64,000 nt of DNA. Origin: [Zimmermannella] faecalis ATCC 13722 (GTDB lineage Bacteria > Actinomycetota > Actinomycetes > Actinomycetales > Microbacteriaceae). Where the stretch lies: positions 62,001-126,000 of the forward strand of contig NZ_KB907081.1 in assembly GCF_000381765.1 (NCBI RefSeq), in the 5' to 3' direction. The notes beneath the pieces were generated by a model, which had not been told where the DNA came from, did no database searches, and saw nothing but the letters and a program-made list of their open reading frames with translations. A program made the position numbers and the translations under genes. Below, piece by piece: positions 8,825 to 18,078 of the stretch. Numbering within the stretch: position 1 is the stretch's first letter; every line of letters starts with the position of its first letter.

Positions 8825-10396
8825 CTACGCGTCGACCGAGGTCGCGACGCGGGTGCGATAGAAGAGGGCTTCGGCGATGTGGCTGCGACCCGGCCGGGCG
8901 GCGCCGTCGAGGTCGGCGAGGGTCCACGCGACGCGCTGCGCCCGGGCGTATCCGCGCATCGTGATCTGCCCGCGGCTCAGGGCTTGATCGAGCGGGTCGG
9001 CGGCGCCGGACTCGCACTGCAGCGCCGAGTGGCGCAGCGTCGTGCCGTCGACCTGCGCATTGCGGCGCAGCCCGAGCGGCTCGAGCCGCTGCGCGGCCCG
9101 GGCGCGCGCCTCGAGCACGAGGGCCGCGGCAACGCCCGAGGTGAGGCTGCCGCGCTCCCCCGCCGCCGCGAGCCGGGCGGTCGCGGTCGACACCCGCTCG
9201 ACGCGCAGCTGCAGGTCGATGCGGTCGAGCAACGGCCCGCTCAGCCGCTGCAGGTAGTTGCGCTGCACCATCGGCGTGCAGTTGCAGGCGAGGCCGCGCA
9301 CCCCGGCGTTCCCGCACGGGCACGGGTTCGCGGCGAGCACGAGCTGCGGATTCGCGGGGTACGTGACGGCGCCGCGAGCGCGGTGAATCGTGATCGACCC
9401 CGACTCGAGGGGCTGCCGCAGCGCGTCGAGCACCCGCCGTGGGAACTCGGGGGCCTCGTCGAGAAACAGCACGCCGTGCGCCGCGAGCGAGAGCGCGCCG
9501 GGCTGGATCACACCCGAGCCGCCGCCGATGAGCGCGACCGCCGAGGCGGTGTGGTGCGGTGCCTGCAGCGGTGGCCGCCGGTCGAGGCCCTCACCGAGCG
9601 GCATGCCCCGCAGCGAACGCAGGGCCGCGACCTCGATCGCGGCGTCGATGTCGAGGTCGGGCAGGATCCCGGGCAGGCGCTCCGCGAGCATCGTTTTTCC
9701 TGACCCCGGCGGCCCGACCATCGCGAGGTGGTGACCACCCGCCGCGGCGATGAGGAGGGCGCGCACGGCGCTGTCGTTGCCTACGACGTCGGCGAGGTCA
9801 CCGGCGATCGCCGGGCGCGATTCGGCCCCGGGCAGGTGAAACTCGAGCTCGGGCGCGACCGGCTCACGGAGCTTGCCCGGCTCGGCGCCGTAGTGCTCGG
9901 CGAGCTCCGCGAGCGACGCGACCGGCACGACGCGGATGCCCTCGACGAGTTCGGCCTCGGACCGCGCGGCAGCCGGCACGAGAATCGTCTCGAAGCCGTG
10001 CTGCTTCGCGGCGTGCACGGCCGGCAGCACGCCCGCGACGGTTCGCACGGCGCCCGTGAGTCCGAGCTCGCCGATGTGGGCGTTGCGGGCGGGCCCCTCA
10101 CCGTCGATGACGCCCATCGCGACGAGGATCGCGCAGGCGATCGGCAGGTCGAACCCCGCCCCGTGCTTACGCAGCTCGGCCGGGCCGAGGCTCGCGACGA
10201 CGCGCTGCGGCGGCACGGGCTGCTGCGACGACTGCATCGCGGCCCGCACCCGGTGCCCGGCCTCGCCGATCGTCGCATCCGGCAGACCAATAATGAGGAG
10301 CTTCGGCAGGCCGCTCGCGACCTGTACGTCGACCTGCACCGCATCGCCATGCAGTCCCGCGAGCGCGATGCCCCAGCTGCGTCCGTTGCGCGCCAT
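8825..10396 (-). CDS. comM: YifB/ComM family Mg-chelatase-like AAA+ ATPase
   Basis: The product is 523 aa. It has an N-terminal Lon-protease-like domain (residues 1-180), an AAA+ module with Walker A GPPGSGKT at 228-235 and Walker B-type VLFLDEAPEFPR. A Cys-rich NPCPCGNAG...CNC segment and a C-terminal Mg-chelatase-type domain follow. ComM is a hexameric helicase that promotes branch migration during integration of transforming DNA. Its ATG follows the yraN stop with no gap (TAGATG), so yraN-comM-dprA is one operon with likely translational coupling. Confidence 0.94.
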   Translation of the reverse strand: MARNGRSWGIALAGLHGDAVQVDVQVASGLPKLLIIGLPDATIGEAGHRVRAAMQSSQQPVPPQRVVASLGPAELRKHGAGFDLPIACAILVAMGVIDGEGPARNAHIGELGLTGAVRTVAGVLPAVHAAKQHGFETILVPAAARSEAELVEGIRVVPVASLAELAEHYGAEPGKLREPVAPELEFHLPGAESRPAIAGDLADVVGNDSAVRALLIAAAGGHHLAMVGPPGSGKTMLAERLPGILPDLDIDAAIEVAALRSLRGMPLGEGLDRRPPLQAPHHTASAVALIGGGSGVIQPGALSLAAHGVLFLDEAPEFPRRVLDALRQPLESGSITIHRARGAVTYPANPQLVLAANPCPCGNAGVRGLACNCTPMVQRNYLQRLSGPLLDRIDLQLRVERVSTATARLAAAGERGSLTSGVAAALVLEARARAAQRLEPLGLRRNAQVDGTTLRHSALQCESGAADPLDQALSRGQITMRGYARAQRVAWTLADLDGAARPGRSHIAEALFYRTRVATSVDA

Positions 10397-10756
10397 CTAC
10401 TCCCCCACCCCTTCGATGTGCAGCAGGGTCGAACTCGCAAAACGCGGCATGACAATCGACACGACGTCGAGGCGCATTGGCATGAACGGGCCCGGATGCT
10501 CGTCGAGCCACCGGTGCGCGACCCGCATCATTCGCCTCACCTTCGTCGGGGTGATGGCATCGAGCGGATGCCCGCTGCCGATCGAGCTGCGGGTCTTCAC
10601 CTCGAAGAACACAAGGTGGCCGCGCCCTCGCGCAACGATGTCGACTTCACCGTCGGAACAGCGCCAGTTGCGGTCGACGATCTCGAACCCGGTCTCGCTG
10701 AGGTACCTCGCGGCGAGTTCCTCGCCGTCGCGACCGAGCGTGATGTGTCGCGCCAT
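10397..10756 (-). CDS. yraN: UPF0102 YraN-type nuclease-fold protein
   Basis: The product is 119 aa, the usual size for UPF0102. The restriction-endonuclease-like signature is clear: a GEELAARYL start, EVDIVARG (acidic ligand), and VFFEVKTRSS with the E-x-K triad. The molecular role is still poorly defined. The ATG at 10756 replaces the longer frame from 10861, which only translates the leader. It is the first gene of yraN-comM-dprA. The 212 bp upstream contain the second copy of the palindromic repeat and a small tandem repeat. Confidence 0.9.
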   Translation of the reverse strand: MARHITLGRDGEELAARYLSETGFEIVDRNWRCSDGEVDIVARGRGHLVFFEVKTRSSIGSGHPLDAITPTKVRRMMRVAHRWLDEHPGPFMPMRLDVVSIVMPRFASSTLLHIEGVGE

Positions 10757-10841
10757 ATGCGCCTCCCGAAACTGCGGTGATTGGTGACTGCAGTCATCTT
10801 GGAGAACCGCTCGGGCAGCCGCCCGGCCGCGAGCGCGGTCG

Positions 10842-10873
10842 GTGGATAACCGCGCATCCACAGGCGCCCCGGT
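10842..10873. repeat. Palindromic DnaA-box-like element, copy 2
   Basis: Its reverse complement matches 3591-3622 at 30 of 32 positions. It contains GTGGATAACCGCGCATCCACAG, so two DnaA-box-like sequences face each other, one of them reading TTATCCAC on the minus strand. It lies about 85 bp upstream of the yraN start codon, mirroring copy 1, which is about 50 bp upstream of the M23 gene. The two copies are inverted and flank the 3.6-10.9-kb block. Confidence 0.55.
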
Positions 10874-10918
10874 AGGTCACGCGACGAGCGCGTCGGAGCC
10901 CTCGCGAATCCCAGGTTT

Positions 10919-10952
10919 GGCCCAGATTCGCAGTCGGCCCAGATTCGCGATC
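10919..10952. repeat. Two tandem 17-bp direct repeats
   Basis: Two adjacent 17-bp units (GGCCCAGATTCGCAGTC and GGCCCAGATTCGCGATC, differing at two positions) are followed by a partial third unit, GGCCCAG. They lie in the non-coding stretch between yraN and the GAP-family gene. No function is evident. Confidence 0.7.
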
Positions 10953-10968
10953 GGCCCAGCCGCCAGCC

Positions 10969-11640
10969 CTAAAAGGCTTGGAGCGCCGCGCCGATGTTCT
11001 GCGCGGAGAGCACAATAAAGAGCACCATCATGATCGTCGCGTTGTTTGCGACGAGCCACGCCCGGGCCTTCGCGAGCGCGCCGGCCGAGGCCCTCGGTGC
11101 GACGAGCGACACGGGCACCGGCACCGTCACGGTCGCGGTGGCAAGGACCGTGAAAATCACGATCATCCAGACCGAATCACCGACGACGACCCGGGTGGCG
11201 CCGAACACCGAGCCGGCGGTCGCCGCCATAATGAGGTTCTTCGGATTCATCGAGAGCCCGAGCCCCAGTACGAATGCGGTCGGCGTTTTGACGCCGTCAA
11301 CTCGCGACATCCATGACGGCATCTCGGGTTCGGTGCCCGGCCTCGGCCGCTTGCGCCACTGTCGCACCGCGAGCAGCGCGAGAATCAGGCCGAGTACGAG
11401 CTCAAACCAGCCCAGCACCGGCTGCGATTCCGCGGCCGAGGAATCGCCGACGACGGTCAGCGTCGCGAACGAAAAGAGCGTCGTGGCCGCGGTGATACCG
11501 AGCACCCAACCGACCAGGAACACGATCGCCTTCGGCGTCGAGTTCGGCGCCATCAGCAAGATGATCACCGCGATGATCGGGAACGGGCTCGCAGCGATGC
11601 CGACGGCCTGCGGCAGCGTCGCGCCGATGTACTCGAGCAC
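10969..11640 (-). CDS. GAP/SfLAP-family membrane exporter-like protein
   Basis: The product is 223 aa with about six hydrophobic segments. It begins near GATLPQAVGIAASPFPI and contains a central charged loop (RKRPRPGTEPEMPSW), then a conserved-looking GLSMNPKNLIMAATAG stretch. This is the pattern of the actinobacterial GAP/SfLAP family, related to LysE exporters and linked to glycolipid export in mycobacteria. The start is uncertain. I use GTG at 11640, eight bases after the stop of the upstream DUF1254 gene, which implies translational coupling. The substrate is unknown. Confidence 0.65.
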   Translation of the reverse strand: MLEYIGATLPQAVGIAASPFPIIAVIILLMAPNSTPKAIVFLVGWVLGITAATTLFSFATLTVVGDSSAAESQPVLGWFELVLGLILALLAVRQWRKRPRPGTEPEMPSWMSRVDGVKTPTAFVLGLGLSMNPKNLIMAATAGSVFGATRVVVGDSVWMIVIFTVLATATVTVPVPVSLVAPRASAGALAKARAWLVANNATIMMVLFIVLSAQNIGAALQAF

Positions 11641-11645
11641 GGTGA

Positions 11646-12595
11646 TTACGCTTCGACGTCGGTGATGAGCTGTGGCGGCTCCCACGTCGCGGCCCCGGGA
11701 CGCGGCCGGTAGAGGCGGAACAGGTAGTTCCACCCTGGCACGATCGGCAGTGTGTTCGGGCGGGTCGGGTCGCCGCCGAACCGAACGGTGACCCCGCCGT
11801 CACCGTCACGCGTCGCCGTGAGGTTGTTCAAGTTGTATCGCTCGGCCTCGTTTGGCTCGAAAAAGCCGTCGCCGTTGTAGACCGAGACCGACCAGAATCC
11901 GTCGACGGGCACATCGGTCACGCGAAGGTGATACTCACCGACGGGCAGGTGTGGCGACTGGTTGATGTAGATCGCTTCTGTCTCGGGCAGGCCGCCCCAA
12001 CCCACCGCAGTGCCGATCAGGTGGCTCAGCCGCTCGACCTCGTTCTTGCGCCCGAATGCCCGGGTGAAGTCGGTCATGCCTCGGCCGAGCACCTTGAGCG
12101 CGTCGGTTGTCTGTTGGAGGGACACCGGATCGAAGTCTGGTGCCACGTACTCGCGACCGGCAACCGACGTCGCGCCGAACGCATCCTGCACGGCCGCGAC
12201 CTCCGCGAGGTCGTCGGCGACTGCGGGTCGACGAGCACGCGCGCCGCCGCCAGCACGAATTCACTCCCGAGTTGCTCGGCCGTGAGCTCGTAGGTGCCGG
12301 GCTCGTGCAAGATCCGCTCGATGTAGTGTTCTTCGCTGACGAGCATGACCGAGACGTACCTACCGCCCGCGTCGGGCACCGTAATGGTGGCGCCCTGCGA
12401 CACATCCAGCACGTTCGCGCTGTAGAGCGTGTCGCGGTTCATGCGAATCACGGTCTGGGCATCGATGGGCGTGGGCTGGCGGCCATGGTTCCAGCGGTTG
12501 GAGCCCTCAGCCCGGGCCGTAAACGCCGTAAACATCCGGGCGGATTCCGCGCGGGCATAGTTCTCGGCGGAGACGAGAATCTGGTTTGGGCTCAC
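11646..12595 (-). pseudogene. DUF1254/DUF1214 protein, frameshifted
   Basis: The reading frame from GTG 12595 (AAGGAG upstream) encodes a typical DUF1254 N-terminal half with RWNHGRQPTPIDAQTVIRMN and runs to about 12230. There the expected continuation DDLAEVAAVQDAFG is found in another frame, which then runs to 11646 as a clean DUF1214 C-terminal half. One missing base near 12226-12232 would explain this. Both halves read as well-conserved protein, so the lesion is recent or is a sequencing error. The family is a broadly distributed, poorly understood group of secreted or cytosolic proteins. It is divergent from the LuxR-type gene, which is also broken. Confidence 0.8.
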
Positions 12596-12803
12596 GGTGG
12601 TCTCCTTCGTCGGCCCGGTCAGCGTCGTCGAGCTCGGTCGTGCGCTGGCCGCCGAACGCTGCAGCTGGGTCTGGCCCAGTTTTGCAACGGGCCCGCGCCG
12701 GCTCACCCGTGTTCGGAAGAAATCATCCTTTGTGGATGACCCACGGTTTCGTGGAGCAATTCCACACCCACCGTCGCGATGTCGCCCAAATAGGATGATC
12801 GCC

Positions 12804-15208
12804 ATGGAGACTCCAGGGCTCAGTCATTGGTTGTCACTGCCCTGGTTCTTGACCGAGGTGCCCGCCGCGCGCCCGCGGGATGTCTCGAGGCCGCGGCTCA
12901 ACTCACTCGTTACGAAGCTCATTTCGGCGGCTCCCCTACTACTCGTTGCGGCACCAACGGGGTTCGGCAAGTCCACGGCACTCGCCGACTGGGCCCGGGG
13001 GCGTGCCGGAGTGTCGTGGCTCTCGGCAACAACCGCGGTCGATTCGGCGCGTCTCGTGCACGGCGGCCTGCTCGAGCTCGTGCCGCCCGCGTCGCGCGCA
13101 GCTTGCAGAGCAGCCAAGCGCGTCAGTCGGCACGAGCATCCTCGAACTTATGCCGCAGTTTCCCGAGGGTGCGACGCTCGTCGTCGACGACGCCCATCTG
13201 CTCGACACCGCGGTGCTGCAGCGCGGCATCTGTTCCTCCACAATGCTCGCTTCCGGCAGACTTCGCGTGATCCTCGTCGGTCAGTCACGGCTTGAGGGAT
13301 GCTTCGCACGAGAGCTCGCGTCGGGCGAGGCAAGCCTGATCGGGCACAGCGAGCTCGCGCTGACTCCCGAAGAAACCGTCGGAGTGCTGAATGCGAATGG
13401 CGCGTCGCTCGAGGCCGACGAGGTCACCGCTGCCACCCGAGGTTGGCCCGCCGCGGTTCGGCTTCAAGTCATGGCCGCGGAAGGGAAGCCAGGCTCAGAC
13501 GGGAAGGCGACATCGGCGCACCTCGTTGGCGACTACATCGAGCGGGCCGTGCTCCCGACCCTGCCCGACCACCTGCGCGATTTCGTCCTCCGGGCGACCA
13601 CCTGCACTCGGCTTGATGGCCGACTCGCGGATGCACTTGCCGAGGGCGATCACGGTGCACGGTTGCTCGAGGAGTGCGCGGTGTCGGGTTTGTTCCTCGA
13701 TCGTGTTGTCGATGCCGCCGGTCACGTCGTGTATCGCTGGCACGAGGTCTTCGCCGAGGAATGCCGGTCAATGCTCATGCGCGACGACCCCGTGCGAGCG
13801 CGCAGGCTCAACCGCATCGCGGCAGAGCGCCTTCGCCGCCGTTTCCCACCGGTCGCGATCGAGCACGCACTCGCGGCCGATGCCCCGGAGCTCGCACGTA
13901 AGATTCTCCGAACGTCGTGGCTGCGCATGCTCCTCGAATCTCAGGTCGAGCCACTCGAACGGCTCTGTCTGGCGATGCCCGGCGGCCTCCCCGAGGAGCG
14001 CGACCTCCTTCTCATCCGGGCGTGTTGCCGCAGTCAGCTCAACGATCCCGCTGGCGCCGGGCTGCTGCATCGACGCGCAACGTCAAAGCCGATACTTCTG
14101 GATGCCCCGTTCATCGAGAGCTTTGCGGAGCTCCTGCTTGCCGCCTCGCCCACGCAGAAGGCACTGGCGACCGACCGTGCGACGACGGTGCTCGGGCAAA
14201 GCTGCCCGGACGATGACTACCCGCACGGCCTGTTCCTCCTCGGCTGGTCAGAGCTCACGCTTCGCCGCAATGGCGAGACTGCGGTACGCCTGCTGCGGTC
14301 GGCCCTCGCCGAAGCCAAGGCACGCGGACTCCCCCACCTCGAGCGGATCTCGGCGTTGGATGCCGCCCTCGCCCTCTCATTTGCCGGAGAGTTTGCGGAC
14401 GCCGACGCAACCCTCACGACGCTGACGCCAAAAGCACCCGGCCGGCCCGGCGAGTGGGAGCCGTTCGACGGCGGCATCACCACCTACATTCGTGGCCACA
14501 ACGCATTCTGGCGCGGCGAGTTGCACCGGGCGCTCGAGTCATTCAGCGCCATCGTCGAACGGGACCGTGTCGATACTCCGATCGTCTCGCTCGCGCGGGC
14601 CTTCTTCGCCCTCACCGTCGCGGAGCTCGGGCGAGCCGACCTGTTCGATATCGCTGAACAGCAGCTCAAGCAGGTCCGCAGCGAAGACAGTCAGGGGGTT
14701 CCGTGGGCGGCCTATCGACAGCTCGCTCTGGGCCGCTTGCTTGAGGCGCAGGATCGCATCCCCGACGCACACCGAGCCGTGCGGCACCTGCTCGAGCGCG
14801 ACGCTCGCGGCGCTCGACCATGCCGAGGGGAGAACAGACACCGCCTACCGCAGGCTCAGTCGCGCACTCGCGATCGCGGCACCGCACGACACGTTCTTCC
14901 CGTTTCTCACCGACGACGAGAACTTCAGCCGACTGCTCGCCGACTTCGCCCGCTCTGGCACGGATCACGAGCTCACGCTTGCGACGATCTTCGAGTTGCG
15001 GGATCGAACGCACCCCGCTCTCGCGCATCGCGGGTTGACACCGCGCGAGCGCGAGCTCCTCGGCCTGCTGCGTACCAGCATGACCGCCGCCGAACTGGCG
15101 GCGTCGCTGCATCTCTCGGTGGCGACCGTGAAAACGCACCTGCAGTCGATCTATCGCAAGCTCGGGGTCTCGACCCGCCGAGCGGCACTGCGAATCGCGC
15201 ACCACTAG
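12804..15208 (+). pseudogene. Large LuxR/MalT-type regulator, two frameshifts
   Basis: Three frames join into one about 800-residue LAL/MalT-like regulator. The first, from ATG 12804 (TAGGA upstream), holds a P-loop (APTGFGKST). The second, entered near 13097, holds a Walker B-like LVVDDAHLL and the helical repeat region. The third, entered near 14800, ends with a LuxR HTH (LTPRERELLGLL ... VATVKTHLQSIYRKLGVS). Each transition needs one extra base in the DNA. Such regulators bind an inducer through the helical repeats and activate nearby genes. Its likely targets are the divergent DUF1254 gene or the downstream thiamine-diphosphate enzyme. Assembly error is an alternative explanation. Confidence 0.8.
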
Positions 15209-15355
15209 TCGCGGAAAACTCAACCTAACACCGCAAGCACTGCGCATTTTGTAAGCTAAAAATCCAAGAGATGTTGCAGAAAGCACATTCCGAGTACCGT
15301 CGGCACATATCCGGAGACATCGAAGTCCCGCATCGCCCGCCGTGAAGGAGTCACC

Positions 15356-17050
15356 ATGCCGACCGTCGCCGAACGAGTTGCCACCGCCCTCGCCCCGTAC
15401 GCCGACGAGATGTTTGGACTCCTCGGCAACGGCAATGCGTTTGTCGTTGACGCCGCGCTGCGGAACACCGGGACGCGCTTCACGGCCGTGCGGCACGAGG
15501 TCGCGACCGTCGCCTCCGCCGATGCCTACTACCGCGCGACCCGCAAGCTCGCGGTCGCGACCGCGACCTACGGCGCCGGGTTCACGAACACGCTGACGGC
15601 CCTCGCCGAGGCGTCGATGTCGCGTGTGCCGCTCGTGCTCCTCGTCGGTGACGCGCCCACGGGCGGCCCGCGCCCCTGGGACGTCGACCAGGATGCGCTC
15701 GCCGCGGCCTGCGACGTCGCGACCATCACGGTGCGCGCCGACTACGCCGCCGCAGCCGTGAACGACGCGGTTCGTCGCGCGCTCGCCGACCGCCGCCCGG
15801 TCGTGCTCGCGCTCCCCTACGACCTGCCGACCGCGACCGCGACTGAGGCGGACGTCGCCCCGATCGACTTCGACCAGAAACTCGCATCGCAGCGCCCCGA
15901 GGTCGACCGCACCGGGCTCGAGGCACTCGCCGCCGACCTCGCGGCGGCGAAGCGCCCCATCATTCTCGGTGGCCGGGGCGCACTCGACGCCCGCGCCGAC
16001 CTCACGGCGCTCGCCGACCGCCTCGGGGCGATCACCGTCACGACCGCTGCGGCGCGCGGCCTGTTCGCCGGCCGCGCCCTCGACGCCGGCGTCTGCGGTG
16101 GCTTCTCGTCGGAGCGCACGGCGGGCTATCTCGCCGAAGCCGACCTCATCGTCGCGGTCGGCGCCGGGCTCAACCAGTTCACGATGGGCTTCGGCCGCCT
16201 CTTCCCGCAGGCGCGGCTCGTGCAGATCGACGTGCTCGACGCCGCGACGCACGCCGCCGTCGACACGTACCTGCGCGCCGACGCCGCCACGGCCGCGACC
16301 GTGCTGAACGAGGCGCTCGCCGACGCCGAGGCGCAGGCGTGGCCCGGCCTCGACGCCACCGAGGTCGCCGCGGCGCAGTTCGACCGCCCGTACGGCCGCA
16401 CCGCCACCGAGGCTGCACCCGCCGCCGACGGGCTCGCGGCCGACGGCCAGCTCGACCCGCGCGCACTCACGGCAGCGATCGACCGCGCGCTCCCGGCAGA
16501 GCGCCTCATCACGAGCGACGGCGGCCACTTCATCGGCTGGGCGAACACCTACCTCGACGTACCCGGTCCCGACTCGGTGCTGCTCGTCGGCACGGCGTTC
16601 CAGTCGATCGGGCTCGGCTTCTCAACCGCGGCCGGCGCCGCGCGCGCCGCGAACGAGAGGGGCCGGATGCTCGTGCTCCCCACCGGCGACGGCGGCGGGC
16701 TGATGGCGCTCGCCGACCTCGACTCGCTCGTGCGCACGGCCGACCGCGCGACCGTGATCGTCTACAACGACGCGGCCTACACCGCCGAGATCACCCAGTA
16801 CGGCATGCAGGGCCTCGACGAGCGCCCGATGCGCATCGACCGCGTGAGCTTCGCCGGCCTCGGGCAGGCGGTCGGCGCGCGCGGCACCGAGGTGCGCACG
16901 CTCGACGACCTCGCCGAGTGGGCGACCTGGGCCGCCTCGGGCGAACCGGGCACCTGGGTGCTCGACTGCCGCGTCTCGGGCGAGGTCATTGCGCCGTATC
17001 AGCTCGAGATCATGGAGAACCTCAAGCGTCAGGTCGCCGCGACGCGCTAG
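15356..17050 (+). CDS. Thiamine-diphosphate-dependent enzyme
   Basis: The product is 564 aa with the three-domain layout of the acetolactate-synthase/benzoylformate-decarboxylase family. The N-terminal Pyr domain has the cofactor-activating Glu48 in RHE. A central Rossmann-like domain follows, and the C-terminal PP domain has the TPP/Mg motif starting GDGGGLMALADLD and ending YNDAAY. AAGGAG precedes ATG at 15356. The reaction cannot be fixed: ALS-like carboligase or a 2-oxo-acid decarboxylase are both possible. No small regulatory subunit (ilvN) is nearby, which argues against housekeeping branched-chain synthesis. The preceding 147 bp are comparatively AT-rich and probably hold its promoter. 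Confidence 0.75.
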   Translation: MPTVAERVATALAPYADEMFGLLGNGNAFVVDAALRNTGTRFTAVRHEVATVASADAYYRATRKLAVATATYGAGFTNTLTALAEASMSRVPLVLLVGDAPTGGPRPWDVDQDALAAACDVATITVRADYAAAAVNDAVRRALADRRPVVLALPYDLPTATATEADVAPIDFDQKLASQRPEVDRTGLEALAADLAAAKRPIILGGRGALDARADLTALADRLGAITVTTAAARGLFAGRALDAGVCGGFSSERTAGYLAEADLIVAVGAGLNQFTMGFGRLFPQARLVQIDVLDAATHAAVDTYLRADAATAATVLNEALADAEAQAWPGLDATEVAAAQFDRPYGRTATEAAPAADGLAADGQLDPRALTAAIDRALPAERLITSDGGHFIGWANTYLDVPGPDSVLLVGTAFQSIGLGFSTAAGAARAANERGRMLVLPTGDGGGLMALADLDSLVRTADRATVIVYNDAAYTAEITQYGMQGLDERPMRIDRVSFAGLGQAVGARGTEVRTLDDLAEWATWAASGEPGTWVLDCRVSGEVIAPYQLEIMENLKRQVAATR

Positions 17051-17062
17051 CGACGCCCGCGA

Positions 17063-17386
17063 CTACTCGTCGATCGAGAGCTCCTTCGGGAGCTCGAAGT
17101 CGTGCGCGTTGAGTTCCTCGACGTTGACGTCCTTGAACGTCAGCACCCGAACCTGCTTCACGAAGCGGTCGGAACGGTAGATGTCCCACACCCACACGTC
17201 GCGCATCGTGAGCTCGAAGTAGAAGTCGTTCGCGGTGTCCTTGCGGTCGAGCGTCACCTCGTTCGCGAGGTAAAACCGGCGCTCGGTTTCAACGACGTAT
17301 TTGAACTGCTTCGCCACGTCGCGGTACTCGCGGAACAGCGCCAGCTCAACGCCGCGCTCGTAGTCGTCAAATGCGTCCTCGTTCAT
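17063..17386 (-). CDS. DUF2469 family protein
   Basis: The product is 107 aa, highly acidic and rich in aromatic residues. It begins MNEDAFDDYERGVELALFRE and contains YFELTMRDVWVWDIYRSDR, the recognisable DUF2469 signature found almost only in actinobacteria next to rnhB. Its function is unknown. It lies 11 bp downstream of rnhB, in the rplS-lepB-rnhB-DUF2469 array. In relatives yraN usually follows directly; here about 6 kb of other genes intervene. Confidence 0.88.
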   Translation of the reverse strand: MNEDAFDDYERGVELALFREYRDVAKQFKYVVETERRFYLANEVTLDRKDTANDFYFELTMRDVWVWDIYRSDRFVKQVRVLTFKDVNVEELNAHDFELPKELSIDE

Positions 17387-17397
17387 AGCGAACCAGT

Positions 17398-18078
17398 CTA
17401 GGCCCGCGAGGTGTCGGCGCCGTCAAGGATCTTCCCGAGCCAGCTGCGGCGATGCTCGGGGCTCGCGCCGCGCTCCCGAATCGCGTCGCGATGCACCTGC
17501 GACCCGTATCCCTTGTTCCGCTCCCACCCGAACGCTGCGTAGTCGGGCGAGGCGAGCGCGAGCCGCCGCATCCGCTCGTCGCGGGCCACCTTCGCGACGA
17601 CGCTCGCGCCGGCGACGCTCGCGCAGTCGCGGTCGGCCTTCGGCCGCACGGTCACCCGAAGCGGCTGCGTGAGCCCGGGCGAGAGCCAGTCGTGGCTGCC
17701 GTCGAGCAGCACGGCGGCGCGGTCGACCGGCACGCCCGCGCGATAGAGGTCGGCGAGCGCCCGCACCGCGGCGGCCGCGAGGCACTGCGTGATGCCGAAC
17801 TCGTCGATCTCGGTCGGCGTCGCCCAGCCGACCGCGGTCGCGAACGCCCACCGCTGGGTTTCGGGCGCGAGCCGCTCGCGCGCCTTCTCGGTGAGCAGCT
17901 TCGAGTCGCGCAGCCCCTCGGGGAACCCCGCCTCGGCCTCGGCGGGGCGCACGGCACACGCGCCGACCGCGACGGGGCCGGCGAGGGCGCCACGGCCGAC
18001 CTCGTCGATGCCGATCACGAAGTCGGCGTCGACGAAGAGGGCACGCTCGATCTCGAGCGTTGGCGCGGCGACGGTCAC
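17398..18078 (-). CDS. rnhB: Ribonuclease HII
   Basis: The product is 226 aa. It carries the RNase HII motif GIDEVGRGALAGP (catalytic D25, E26), then LRDSKLLTEKARE and LLDGSHDWL with a further catalytic Asp, and the ASVVAKVARDERM helix. The enzyme removes ribonucleotides misincorporated in DNA. ATG at 18078 overlaps the lepB stop by four bases (ATGA), indicating coupled translation. Confidence 0.94.
   Translation of the reverse strand: MTVAAPTLEIERALFVDADFVIGIDEVGRGALAGPVAVGACAVRPAEAEAGFPEGLRDSKLLTEKARERLAPETQRWAFATAVGWATPTEIDEFGITQCLAAAAVRALADLYRAGVPVDRAAVLLDGSHDWLSPGLTQPLRVTVRPKADRDCASVAGASVVAKVARDERMRRLALASPDYAAFGWERNKGYGSQVHRDAIRERGASPEHRRSWLGKILDGADTSRA

Noticed and set aside
10919-10952. 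Tandem 17-bp repeat as a regulatory iteron
   Set aside because: Only two full units, no replication or regulator gene nearby with matching role; kept only as a simple repeat.
14666-16528. Open frame of 620 codons on the minus strand under the thiamine-diphosphate gene
   Set aside because: It mirrors the plus-strand genes, is Arg/Gly/Ala-rich without domain motifs, and crosses the LuxR-type gene end. It is a high-GC shadow frame.
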